NCBI RefSeq assembly: GCF_000208925.1
Contig: NW_001914904.1
Span: forward strand, 29,725 to 81,341
DNA length: 51,617 nucleotides
DNA from: Entamoeba histolytica HM-1:IMSS
Taxonomy: Eukaryota; Evosea; Mastigamoebida; Endamoebidae
Direction of reading: 5' to 3'
A model generated the notes under the pieces. It saw nothing but the letters and a program-made list of their open reading frames with translations. It did no database searches and was not told the DNA's origin. Below, in pieces: positions 19,985 through 28,643 of the stretch; positions within the stretch are counted from its first letter, which is position 1; every line of letters begins with the position of its first letter. Position numbers and translations under genes: made by a program.

Positions 19985-20524
19985 TTAAGCTTCATCCATG
20001 TGTTTATTAGCTTCTTTCTCAGATATACTACTTGTTTTTGTTTTATTCAATAATGCTTTACGTTTAAGATTTTGAGTATAAGCAGGAATAGTAGCTTTTC
20101 GTGCTCTTAATTTTAATAATGGTAAAACATCTTTATGTCGTTCAATAAGAGCTAGTCGTTGTTTCATTTCATTTTGTTTTCCTTCTCTAATACGGTCAAT
20201 GTAATGACTTAACTTTCTTCGTTGACGAATTTCTTCAATACGTTTCATAGCAATAATTGTTTTTGCATAAAGCTCTCTATTATAACGTACAGGTCTATTT
20301 CTTTTCATCTCAAAATCGAGTGTTTTATCTACTGTCATTTCTCTTCCTGTTGTCATTCGGTATGCTTTTGTCCATTTGAATTTACGTGGATTTCTCTTCA
20401 TCTTGAAACTTTTATGACATTTCGATCTACAAAACCAAAATACTTTTGCATCATTTCTTACAAACATCATCCCATGTCCTGGATAAATATTTGCACCACA
20501 GAAGTAACACTTCTCAATTCTCAT
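19985..20524 (-). CDS. RLP24: Ribosome biogenesis protein RLP24 (179 aa)
   Basis: It is an L24e-like assembly factor that occupies the eL24 site on pre-60S particles until exchanged in the cytoplasm; in yeast it binds Nog1 and the ATPase Drg1. The N-terminus is highly conserved: [23 protein letters not shown], then [17 protein letters not shown], with four zinc-binding Cys (CxxC...CxxxC). The C-terminal helical tail, absent from true ribosomal eL24, identifies it as the biogenesis factor and should carry the Drg1-binding part. The length is close to human RSL24D1 (163) and yeast (199). Confidence 0.95.
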   Translation of the reverse strand: MRIEKCYFCGANIYPGHGMMFVRNDAKVFWFCRSKCHKSFKMKRNPRKFKWTKAYRMTTGREMTVDKTLDFEMKRNRPVRYNRELYAKTIIAMKRIEEIRQRRKLSHYIDRIREGKQNEMKQRLALIERHKDVLPLLKLRARKATIPAYTQNLKRKALLNKTKTSSISEKEANKHMDEA

Positions 20525-20665
20525 TATCTGTTTTTTTGTTATCTTTTCTTTCTTCTTTTATTTTTTTAGGGTTTATTGAAAAATAATGTTTTATATATCA
20601 AATTATATTCATTGACGTTTCAACTGATGAAGTTTGTCATTCATCTTGTGATGAAAATAAACCAA

Positions 20666-20675
20666 GATATTTAAA
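20666..20675 (+). promoter_or_regulatory. TATA-like core promoter box
   Basis: GATATTTAAAC, 12 bases before the next start codon, resembles the Entamoeba GTATTTAAA(G/C) element. The spacing implies a very short 5' leader, typical of this genus. Confidence 0.45.
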
Positions 20676-20686
20676 CAAACTGAGAA

Positions 20687-21142
20687 ATGAACAAACACAA
20701 AACCATGACACCAATCATCATATTTTATAAAACAAACTCAATGACTGACTTTTTGCCATTATTTATTGAAGATAATCGTTTTAGTGTTATTAAAGTAACA
20801 ATCATTAACCAAATTCAATCTCAATTTCCTGAAAATAAAATCAATAAAACAAGTATAAAATTCTTTATAAATGGTAATCAAATCCAACAAGAAAGAGTAA
20901 TTGAGACAAATACCTTTATTTATGTCACATTCTCCTTTGTGACTGAAATTATAATACAAAATGAATCATCTTTTGAAACTGATATTTGTGATAATTCTGT
21001 TTCAAGTACAGAAGAAGAGCCTAAATCCTTTTCTTTATTTTTCACTGACATAAAATCTTTTTATTCTTCTTTTCACATTGAAGATGATAATTCTTCACCA
21101 ATGTTTTTTAAAACAATTGAACCTTATTATGTGAATGTTTAA
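20687..21142 (+). CDS. Unknown protein, possible ubiquitin-like N-terminal fold (151 aa)
   Basis: No family was recognised with confidence. Residues 8-85 alternate beta strands with one helix (PIIIFYK..., FSVIKVTIINQIQSQF, SIKFFINGNQIQ, TFIYVTFSF) in an order that recalls a ubiquitin-like fold. The segment IKFFINGNQIQQERVI resembles the RLIFAGKQLEDGRTL strand-turn of ubiquitin. The C-terminal 60 residues are acidic and Ser/Phe-rich. There is no C-terminal Gly-Gly. A TATA-like box lies just upstream, and it is divergent from RLP24 (162 bp apart). This is probably a real gene; the function is unknown. Confidence 0.55.
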   Translation: MNKHKTMTPIIIFYKTNSMTDFLPLFIEDNRFSVIKVTIINQIQSQFPENKINKTSIKFFINGNQIQQERVIETNTFIYVTFSFVTEIIIQNESSFETDICDNSVSSTEEEPKSFSLFFTDIKSFYSSFHIEDDNSSPMFFKTIEPYYVNV

Positions 21143-21777
21143 CAATGAAACAATGAGAGGTAGAAGTTTTTAAAGAATAAAGAAACAAATAAACAATGAA
21201 CAAATTTATCAAATAATATTTATCAAGAAAGTCAATAAAACTTATTTCTCTTTAATAACAGTAATTAATTACTTTGTGTTTTTTTATTTTTTATTTTTTT
21301 TAAATGACTAAAAAGTTCAAGAAATTTAAACTATAGTTTTATTTTATATTTCTACTTTAGATTATAAATTAATTTAATTTAAGACAGAAATTGATTATTC
21401 TTACTGAGATGTATATTTTATTTATTAGGCAATTTAGTTCAAAGAATAAATGAATTGTTACTACTTTGAAATGATTTTATCTATTTTCTTATGACTTTTT
21501 GTATTTAAAGAGCAATGAAAATAAGAGGGAATTATTTTTTGTTATTAAAATATGTTAAGTAAGTTATATTGATGTTTATTTATATTAGCGATATCCATCA
21601 CAATAATTAATATATCCTTTTACCAATATAAAGTAATGAGTAAGTGTGATTAAATTATTTAGATAACTAACAAGAATATGTTTTTCATTCCAGTTTAAAG
21701 AAATAAAGATGGTTTTTTATTCACTTTCTTAGAATTTTAATAAAGAAATCAAAAATAATCAATTAAGTCAGAGATAT
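21143..21777. other. Non-coding spacer between convergent genes
   Basis: AT-rich, with no open frame above about 40 codons. It holds the 3' ends of the gene before it and of the RRM gene. No repeat or RNA gene is evident. Confidence 0.55.
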
Positions 21778-22311
21778 TTAATGTTTGTAAAACCCTTTAT
21801 CAATAATTTTCTTACAAGCTTTAAGTTGTTTTCTTTTTCTTGCTTTTTCATCTTGTCTTTCTTTAATTTTAATTTTTCTATCAAGATGTAATTGAATTCT
21901 TTCTTGTTTGTATTTATCTAATATATTAGGATTAGCATATTCTACTCTAAATTTTAATCCTTTCCAAGTTAACATATTTAAAGTAGAAAGACATTGATGC
22001 AATAATAATTCATTTTTTGCTTTTAATTCAACGTATGCAAATAATGAATCTTTCCACGGTTTATTAATAATTTGGATTGAAAGTACTTTTCCATAATTAA
22101 TAAAACGTTCTTTAATTTGTTGTTCAGTTATTGATTTATCTATTCCACCAACAAATAGTCTTTTAGTTAATGGAAGATCAATTGCATTTTCTTTACTTGG
22201 AGTTTGATGAATATTTTCATTTTTAATTTCGTCTTTGATAGGTTTAAATTTTGCCGCCTTTTCATTTAATGAAAGAGAGGAAGAAGAAAGTGATTTATGT
22301 TGTTTTGGCAT
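21778..22311 (-). CDS. NOL8/Nop8-like RRM protein (177 aa)
   Basis: A single RNA-recognition motif spans about residues 48-125, with RNP2 RLFVGG and RNP1-like SLFAYVEL. The segment after RNP1 (LSTLNMLTWKGLKFRVEYA, then YKQERI) matches the special C-terminal part of the RRM in NOL8/Nop8, nucleolar proteins required for 60S assembly. A Ser-rich N-terminus and a strongly basic C-terminus (KIKIKERQDEKARKRKQ) follow the family plan, but the protein is much shorter than human NOL8. The function in ribosome assembly is inferred. Only 65 bp separate its start from the divergent cyclotransferase gene. Confidence 0.7.
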   Translation of the reverse strand: MPKQHKSLSSSSLSLNEKAAKFKPIKDEIKNENIHQTPSKENAIDLPLTKRLFVGGIDKSITEQQIKERFINYGKVLSIQIINKPWKDSLFAYVELKAKNELLLHQCLSTLNMLTWKGLKFRVEYANPNILDKYKQERIQLHLDRKIKIKERQDEKARKRKQLKACKKIIDKGFYKH

Positions 22312-22376
22312 TTCTGATAAGTATTTTGAAGGTAAAAAAGATAATAAAAAAACAAACTAAAAAATATAATATCTTA

Positions 22377-23153
22377 ATGATTCCAAAGTTATTATACATT
22401 ATGTTTTTTATTCAATTCACTTTATCTGTTGAAATAAAACAATGTATTACTGTGAATTATGAAAGTGAATTATTTAAAGGAATGAATATTATTCATTCAT
22501 ATCCACATAATCCACATTCATTTACACAAGGATTAGCCATATTAAATAATACATTATTTGAATCAACAGGATTATATGGAAAATCTTCAATAAGAATTGT
22601 AAATAAAATAACAGGTAAAACAATACGTAAAACTAAATTACCTAATAGTTTCTTTGGAGAAGGAATAGCTATTATAAATAATGAATTATTTCAATTAACA
22701 TGGAAAAATAGATGGGTAAAAGTATATAATATTTCTAATTTAAAAGAAGTCAGGAATTATAGATTACCGTTTCAAATTAAAGAAGGATGGGGAATGACTC
22801 GAATAAATCAATCACTTGGGATTAGTGATGGAAGTGATCAAATATATATTGTTAATCCAGAGACATTTACAATTCAACATTTAATTAAAGTAAAACGAGG
22901 GAATAAACCATTATATAGAATTAATGATATTGAATATATTAATGGATATATATTTGCTAATATTTGGTATGAAGATGTTATTTGTGTTATTGACTTAATT
23001 ACAGGAAATGTTATAAGTGAATTTTGGTGTAATATAAATAAAAATCCAGGAGAAGATGTATTTAATGGATTGGTTTATGACCCAAATAAAAAAACATTAT
23101 TGATGACAGGGAAGCTTTGGAATAAATTATATGAAGTTGTTTTAATCAAATAA
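22377..23153 (+). CDS. Glutaminyl-peptide cyclotransferase, plant/bacterial type (258 aa)
   Basis: This enzyme converts N-terminal Gln to pyroglutamate on secreted peptides. A signal peptide (MIPKLLYIMFFIQFTLSVE) is followed by the family hallmark SYPHNPHSFTQGL and ESTGLYGKSSIR, with a repeated propeller-like pattern (FGEGIAI, GWGMTR, ISDGSD, RINDIEYINGYIFANIW, NPGEDVFNGL). This is the five-bladed propeller QC fold of plants and bacteria, not the zinc-dependent animal type. The open frame extends upstream to 22251 but that would overlap the RRM gene; the ATG at 22377 starts the signal peptide. A bacterial origin is possible. Confidence 0.9.
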   Translation: MIPKLLYIMFFIQFTLSVEIKQCITVNYESELFKGMNIIHSYPHNPHSFTQGLAILNNTLFESTGLYGKSSIRIVNKITGKTIRKTKLPNSFFGEGIAIINNELFQLTWKNRWVKVYNISNLKEVRNYRLPFQIKEGWGMTRINQSLGISDGSDQIYIVNPETFTIQHLIKVKRGNKPLYRINDIEYINGYIFANIWYEDVICVIDLITGNVISEFWCNINKNPGEDVFNGLVYDPNKKTLLMTGKLWNKLYEVVLIK

Positions 23154-23230
23154 ATAATTCATTTTAATATCATTTTATTTAAAAAAAAAGGAAATTCTAC
23201 TTAAAACTAAATAATTCTATTTCATCTCAA

Positions 23231-24908
23231 ATGAATTTATATAACAAGAAGTATTCAAAAACATTAATGTTATCAGAAGAGTCTTTAAAAGAATTATATT
23301 TAATATGGAAAAAAGGAGGATATATAGGATTAGTATTTGATAAAATAATGCATTTATTGTTTGTTCTTTCAAAATATTCTTTCAAAAATATTAAAGAAGA
23401 AAAATATAATATAATAAATCATTTATAAATAGTGAAGTAATTATATTAATGACAGTATGTATTATTCTTACACTATTAGACTTTAATAAAATGTTTAATA
23501 CAAAATTAAAAGAAAATGAATTATTTGATTATTTTATTTTAAATGATAGTTTTAGAATTTGGTGTATTTGGTGTATTGTTGTATTCTTCTCTCCTTTTAT
23601 TATTATTCAACTATATTTCACTGTTAAAAAATTACTTTCTTCTAATACTATTGAAGCAAAAGAATTTTATAATATAAATCATTTTCAAGACTTTAATAGA
23701 AATTGGAATGGAATATCAAAAATAATAGCACCTTCTTCATCATTAAATAGAAAAACATTTGTTCGAATGTATAATAATAAAATTGATCCACAATCTAATT
23801 TAATTATTCGTTCATCAATTTCATGGAATTATAATTTATTAACATTGTTATTTAATAGATATTCTTTCTTTAAACATTATCCATCAAAATATCTCATTAA
23901 AATTACTCAATCAATTTTATTTCCTTCTTTCTTTGATGAAACTTTTTGTAGAAATGTTCAACATGATAGTAATTTACAAAAAATATGGAAAAATTAGTTT
24001 GTTTGATATTTAACTTAATGTATTTTCTTATTGTTGCATTTTTCTTTCATTCTTCTTTCTCTCACTTATTTAGTATTCAAGCTAAAACAAATGAAATACG
24101 TTTTCTTCATATATTTCCTTTAAACATTCTTTTTGCTTGTTATAATGGGTATCTTACTTTATTAAAATACTTTAGTTCATTTACTAGTTTGTTTGTCTTT
24201 ACTTCTTCTCTTTTAAATCATTCTTTTTATGTTCATCTTTTAGGTAAAAATTTAATTCTATTAAATAAATATCATTTCACTAAATACGCTTGGTTATTAT
24301 ATCGTAAATATAATGAATTACCACATGAAACTTCTACTAGACTCTTTGAGGCAATTCCTTTGGCTCAACAATTAACTGGAATTAATCAAAAAGGAATTTT
24401 ATTTCATATAATGAGAGTTTTAAAAATTTTAGTCTCTGGTCTTTGTTTAATTATTATTCCTTTAGCCTCATTAACTAAATTTACTTTCTTTGGTATTTCT
24501 TCAACTCTATTATTAATGATTGCAATTCCTACTATCGCTCTCATTTATTCTCAAACATATAAAAAACAAACAATTAAATCCCCTAGACAAATAGCTCAAT
24601 ATTTACAAAACTTCACTAAATATTACGATGAAAGATGGGAAAATCCTTCTATGGAAAGACAATTATTAACTGAGTTTGAAAATTCAATATTTAAATCAAA
24701 TTTAAAACAAAGTCTGGATGAAATTATTGCTCCATTTTATGTTAATTCTTTATTATCTCACAACTTATTTTCTTCAAATTCTGAATTAGTTACTTTAATC
24801 AGTTCTGGTGAATTACAACCTCTTCCACCTCCTCAACTTCAAAGTAATACTACCTTTACATCATCTCTTCATGGATTATCAGCTTATTTGAATTTAGTAC
24901 ATAATTAA
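23231..24908 (+). CDS. ATG9: Autophagy scramblase ATG9 (three exons, 508 aa)
   Basis: ATG9 is the multispanning lipid scramblase of autophagosome formation. Exons are 23231-23358, 23433-23996 and 24074-24908. The spliced protein reproduces the family landmarks in order: GGYIGLVFDKIMHLFEVIILMTVCII (first membrane segment), SWNYNL, NEIRFLHIFPLNILFA (second), the near-diagnostic LYRKYNELPHE...RL, a hydrophobic pair, and ENSIFKSNLKQSLDEIIAPF near the C-terminal scramblase core. It is much shorter than human ATG9A (839 aa) because both cytosolic tails are nearly absent. Entamoeba uses ATG8-dependent trafficking in phagosomes and trogosomes, so this is a plausible membrane source. Exon 1 is only 128 bases. 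Confidence 0.85.
23359..23432 (+). other. Intron 1 of ATG9, 74 nt
   Basis: Donor GTTTGTTCTT and acceptor AAATAG. Splicing yields TT|T (Phe) and joins DKIMHL to EVIIL, matching the ATG9 first transmembrane region without a gap. Confidence 0.85.
23997..24073 (+). other. Intron 2 of ATG9, 77 nt
   Basis: Donor GTTTGTTTGA (its G is the last base of an in-frame TAG) and acceptor ATTTAG. Splicing gives TA|T (Tyr) and continues into IQAKTNEIRF. The intron itself encodes a hydrophobic stretch in one frame, which could mislead annotation into an extra transmembrane helix. Confidence 0.75.
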
Positions 24909-24985
24909 AATTAATAAAATCATTTTTTATTTTAATTTGCATTTAAATAAAAAAAGAAAAAGAAAAAATTCATAACAAATCACAC

Positions 24986-26104
24986 TCAGTTCTTCTTAAT
25001 GAAAGCTGGAGCTTCAATTGGAGTTAATACTTTTGGTCCATTTTCAGTAACAATAATTGTTGCTTTAAATTGAGATACTAATCCAGTCTTTTCATAAACA
25101 ACTGTATATGAATCAACTAAATCGTGTTTTGCCATTTCAACAATACCCATCTTAGCTTTAGATTCATTTTCAAGCATTCCAAGAGAGAATGGGAATGTAG
25201 GATATTTGTTATTAACTTCTCTGAAAATTTGAACAGATGTTCTCATTTTAAGAATATATGTTTCATCAATATTTCTCTTATAAACTGTTGTTCTAGTTTC
25301 TTTTTCTACTGGTTTAGCAGCTCCAGTAGTTAAAATGATATCTAAATTCCAAACATCATTTAATTCAATTTTCATATCTTCAACAGCAGATTTAGATGGA
25401 ACATTAAGAATAAATTTATTTCCATCAATCATATATCTTTCCATATTTCTGGAAACAATGTTTTCAAATGCTTTAACATTATATTTCTTACAAACTCCAT
25501 CAACTACTGTTGTAATATCTGATGTATTAACTCCTACTTGAAGTTTTGAAATAACTTCTTGAAGTGCAGTATATCCTGCTTCAATAATAGTTGCTTTATC
25601 TCCTGTTGCTTCTTCTCCAACTACAATAGTTTTACATGCCTCAGCAACAAATCCTGAAATATGTGTTGCTAATTCAATCTTAGCTAAATCTCCTTTTTTC
25701 ATACTAGTTTTATCTTCAGCTAATGGACAGAAATATCCACAACAATTGTTTAATGAAATACAACATGGGAATGCAATTCCTTTCTCATATGAATATTCAT
25801 TCTTAAAGACTTTAGCTGCTTCTTCATCAATAAATTCATTAACTTTCTTACATACTTCATAAACAACTGCACCATCAACACAAAGTGATTCAGCAAGTTT
25901 CATTGCAGCATTAGTAATTTCTGCTGCTTCTTCATAATGTTTAACAACTCGTGGATCACTAGCAGATTCAAGTTCTTCTTCTTCCTTGTTTTCTTCTTCT
26001 TTTTTAATTTCATTTTCTTGTTTCAATTGTTCTTTCTTTTGTTGAGTAGCTATTTTCTTTTCAATTGAAACAGCAGACTTCTTTGGTTTATGAATGGTGC
26101 TCAT
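24986..26104 (-). CDS. PA2G4: EBP1/PA2G4-like methionine aminopeptidase-fold protein (372 aa)
   Basis: It belongs to the proliferation-associated 2G4 group: a methionine aminopeptidase fold that has lost peptidase activity and binds ribosomes near the exit tunnel. Conserved blocks include KGIAFPCCISLNNC, the family-typical IELATHISGF, ERYMIDGNKFILNVPS, RTTVYKRN, KMRTSVQIFREV and KARMGIVE-like KAKMGIVEMAKHDL. A basic and acidic N-terminal extension (about residues 1-48) precedes the fold. The equivalents of the metal-binding Asp and His residues are not conserved. It is divergent from the helicase gene with a 252-bp shared upstream region. Confidence 0.9.
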   Translation of the reverse strand: MSTIHKPKKSAVSIEKKIATQQKKEQLKQENEIKKEEENKEEEELESASDPRVVKHYEEAAEITNAAMKLAESLCVDGAVVYEVCKKVNEFIDEEAAKVFKNEYSYEKGIAFPCCISLNNCCGYFCPLAEDKTSMKKGDLAKIELATHISGFVAEACKTIVVGEEATGDKATIIEAGYTALQEVISKLQVGVNTSDITTVVDGVCKKYNVKAFENIVSRNMERYMIDGNKFILNVPSKSAVEDMKIELNDVWNLDIILTTGAAKPVEKETRTTVYKRNIDETYILKMRTSVQIFREVNNKYPTFPFSLGMLENESKAKMGIVEMAKHDLVDSYTVVYEKTGLVSQFKATIIVTENGPKVLTPIEAPAFIKKN

Positions 26105-26356
26105 ATGGTTTATTGAATATTAGTTTTATCTTCTCTTTTATTTTCCTCCTAGGGTTGTCTTGTCTTTTCACTCTTCTTCTCTTACTTGATAATCTATACT
26201 TTATAGTTTAAATCTTATCCTATGTAGAATGTACTGTTTCTTCATCTCTCTTTTTTCATAATCATAATTTGAAAAATCTAAAATTTTCATCAAATCAACG
26301 TCGATTTCAAAAATTGTGGAACAGACACAACCCTAAAATACCTTTTAGAAGAAAGA

Positions 26357-28093
26357 ATGGCTTACGTACCACCACATTTAAGAAACAAAGAGAAAACAAC
26401 AATAATGAAAGGAGAACCTACTCCAATTAGTCCATGCTTTAGTAAAAAAGGAGCATATAAATCAGACCATATCCCAATAACATCAAGAACTCCTCAACCA
26501 TCTCGTAGTTCATCAACAATTTATAGAAGTGATACACCTACATTTACACGTAGAAATAATAGAAGTACAAATAAAGATAGATGGTATGGTTATAGGGATT
26601 CTAGAGAAGATCCAAAAAGATTAGAAAAAAGAAATCAATGGTTAGAAGAAACAAAAGAAGAACGAGAAAAATTGATTGATGTAACTGTCTCATATGAAAA
26701 TCTTGAAATAGAAGTTACAGGAAAAGATCTTCCAAAAGATACAATAGAAACATTTTATGATATTGATTTAGGTGAAGAATTAGATCATAACATTTTTAAA
26801 GCTGGGTTTTATCATCCAATGCCAGTCCAAAAAGCAACTATTCCAATAGTTTTAGATAAACGTGATTTAATGTCTTGTGCACAAACTGGATCTGGTAAAA
26901 CAGCAGCATTCCTTTTTCCAATTATTTCAGATATTCTTAAAAATCCACCAATGCCAAGACAATCAAATTTTTCACATAGAGTTACTGTGTTTCCTGTTGC
27001 ATTAATTCTTGCACCAACAAGAGAATTAGGACAACAAATTTATGAAGAAGCAGTTAGATTCACAGAAGATACCCCAATTAGATCAGTATGTGTTTATGGA
27101 GGGTCTGATTCATATACTCAAATTCAAGAAATGGGAAAAGGATGTGACATTCTTGTTGCTACTCCAGGAAGATTATTATATTTTACTGAGAAGAAAATTG
27201 TGTCATTATCTTCTGTTAGATATCTTATTTTTGATGAAGCTGATAGAATGCTTGATATGGGATTTGAACCACAAATTAGAGAAATTTGTGAAGATAATGA
27301 AATGCCACCTGTTGGAAAACGTCAAACATTAATGTTTTCGGCTACTTTTCCAAAACAAATTCAAAGACTTGCTGCAGATTTCTTAGATGACTATGTCTTT
27401 ATTACTGTTGGAAGAGCAGGAAGTACTGTTGAGTCAATTCAACAAATTATTTTATGGGTTGAAGAAGAAATAAAACAAGAAGCAATTTTAGATGTTTTAG
27501 GAGAATTTGCAGGAAAAGGTCAGAAAACAGTTATTTTTGTTGAAACAAAGCGAGGTGCTGATATACTAGAAAATTACTTATATGATCATGGATATAAAGT
27601 AGACAGCATTCATGGAGATCGTTCTCAAGCCGATCGTGATTTTTCATTGAAAAGATTTAAAGAAAATGTTATTCAACTACTTGTTGCAACTGATGTTGCT
27701 TCTAGAGGATTAGACATTCCAGACATTGAGGTTGTCATTAACTATGATATGCCAAATGAAATTGAGAGTTATGTCCATCGTGTTGGAAGAACTGGACGGG
27801 CTGGTAAAAAAGGAACTGCAATCACTTTCATTAATGAAAAAACCCAAAATTTAATACCACCATTAGTCTCATTATTAGAAGAAGCAAAACAAACAATACC
27901 AGACTGGTTAGAAGAAAAAGCACAAGAGTATAGAAAACCATTTGGCTCAAAAAGAGGTAGAAAAGGTGGGTATAATAGAAGAGGAGCTGGAAGGTTTGGA
28001 GGAAGAGATAGAAGATATGAAAGAAGAAGAGACAATGAATGGGATAATGCTAGATCAGTTAGTACACCAATAAAACCTCATATGTTTGATTAA
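26357..28093 (+). CDS. DDX3: DEAD-box RNA helicase, DDX3/Ded1 type (578 aa)
   Basis: An ATP-dependent RNA helicase of the Ded1/DDX3 subgroup, involved in translation initiation and RNP remodelling. The N-terminus MAYVPPHLRN matches the eIF4E-binding-like start of the group. Motifs in order: Q motif (GFYHPMPVQ, about 150), I AQTGSGKT (175-182), Ia PTRELGQQ, Ib ATPGRL, II DEAD (about 293), III SAT (about 328), IV VFVET-like, V RGLDIP and VI HRVGRTGRAG (about 473). The C-terminus is Arg/Gly-rich (GRKGGYNRRGAGRFGGRDRR). All catalytic residues are present and the length is normal. Confidence 0.95.
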   Translation: MAYVPPHLRNKEKTTIMKGEPTPISPCFSKKGAYKSDHIPITSRTPQPSRSSSTIYRSDTPTFTRRNNRSTNKDRWYGYRDSREDPKRLEKRNQWLEETKEEREKLIDVTVSYENLEIEVTGKDLPKDTIETFYDIDLGEELDHNIFKAGFYHPMPVQKATIPIVLDKRDLMSCAQTGSGKTAAFLFPIISDILKNPPMPRQSNFSHRVTVFPVALILAPTRELGQQIYEEAVRFTEDTPIRSVCVYGGSDSYTQIQEMGKGCDILVATPGRLLYFTEKKIVSLSSVRYLIFDEADRMLDMGFEPQIREICEDNEMPPVGKRQTLMFSATFPKQIQRLAADFLDDYVFITVGRAGSTVESIQQIILWVEEEIKQEAILDVLGEFAGKGQKTVIFVETKRGADILENYLYDHGYKVDSIHGDRSQADRDFSLKRFKENVIQLLVATDVASRGLDIPDIEVVINYDMPNEIESYVHRVGRTGRAGKKGTAITFINEKTQNLIPPLVSLLEEAKQTIPDWLEEKAQEYRKPFGSKRGRKGGYNRRGAGRFGGRDRRYERRRDNEWDNARSVSTPIKPHMFD

Positions 28094-28643
28094 TGTGAAT
28101 TAATTAAAAGTATTAAAAATATTCAGAAGTGTTATTTCTACTCAATGACTTTTTAATATCTTTATTTTTAATTATTCTGAGAAGAAACAAACCTTATGGA
28201 TATATATTTGAAATAATATAAAACTGTTGTTATAAGAGTAAGTGAGAATAATGAATTAATGACAATATATAATGAGTAGTGAAAAATTGAATAATCATCT
28301 TTAGAGTTTTAAGAAAGAAGGTATTATCATAACAATTTCTAACTTTTAAAATGTATTTTTATTTAAAGATTGAACTAATAAAAGTATGAAATTAATTCCT
28401 TATGACAATATTGTTTAATACATTGGAATTTGTTCATAATATTATGAATGAGTTGATGAAGTACATTGACTAGCCTTCATAGTCTTGAGTTAAATAACAA
28501 TATTTTAAAATACATTTAATAAGTTACCTTCATCTTTTTTTAAAAATTGAAAAAATAATAATAATAACCAGAAAAAATGGAATAATTGAGTTTGTTCTTT
28601 ATTTAATTTATCTTTTCAAAGAACAGGAAATATACGGTTGATA
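28094..28643. other. Non-coding spacer between convergent genes
   Basis: AT-rich, no convincing open frame, repeat or RNA gene. It holds the helicase 3' end and the 3' end of the following receptor gene. Confidence 0.5.

Noticed and set aside
23985..24073. An extra transmembrane helix encoded at the start of the third ATG9 frame
   Set aside because: It lies within a segment that has canonical donor and acceptor sites; after splicing, the next hydrophobic segment aligns with the expected ATG9 helix.
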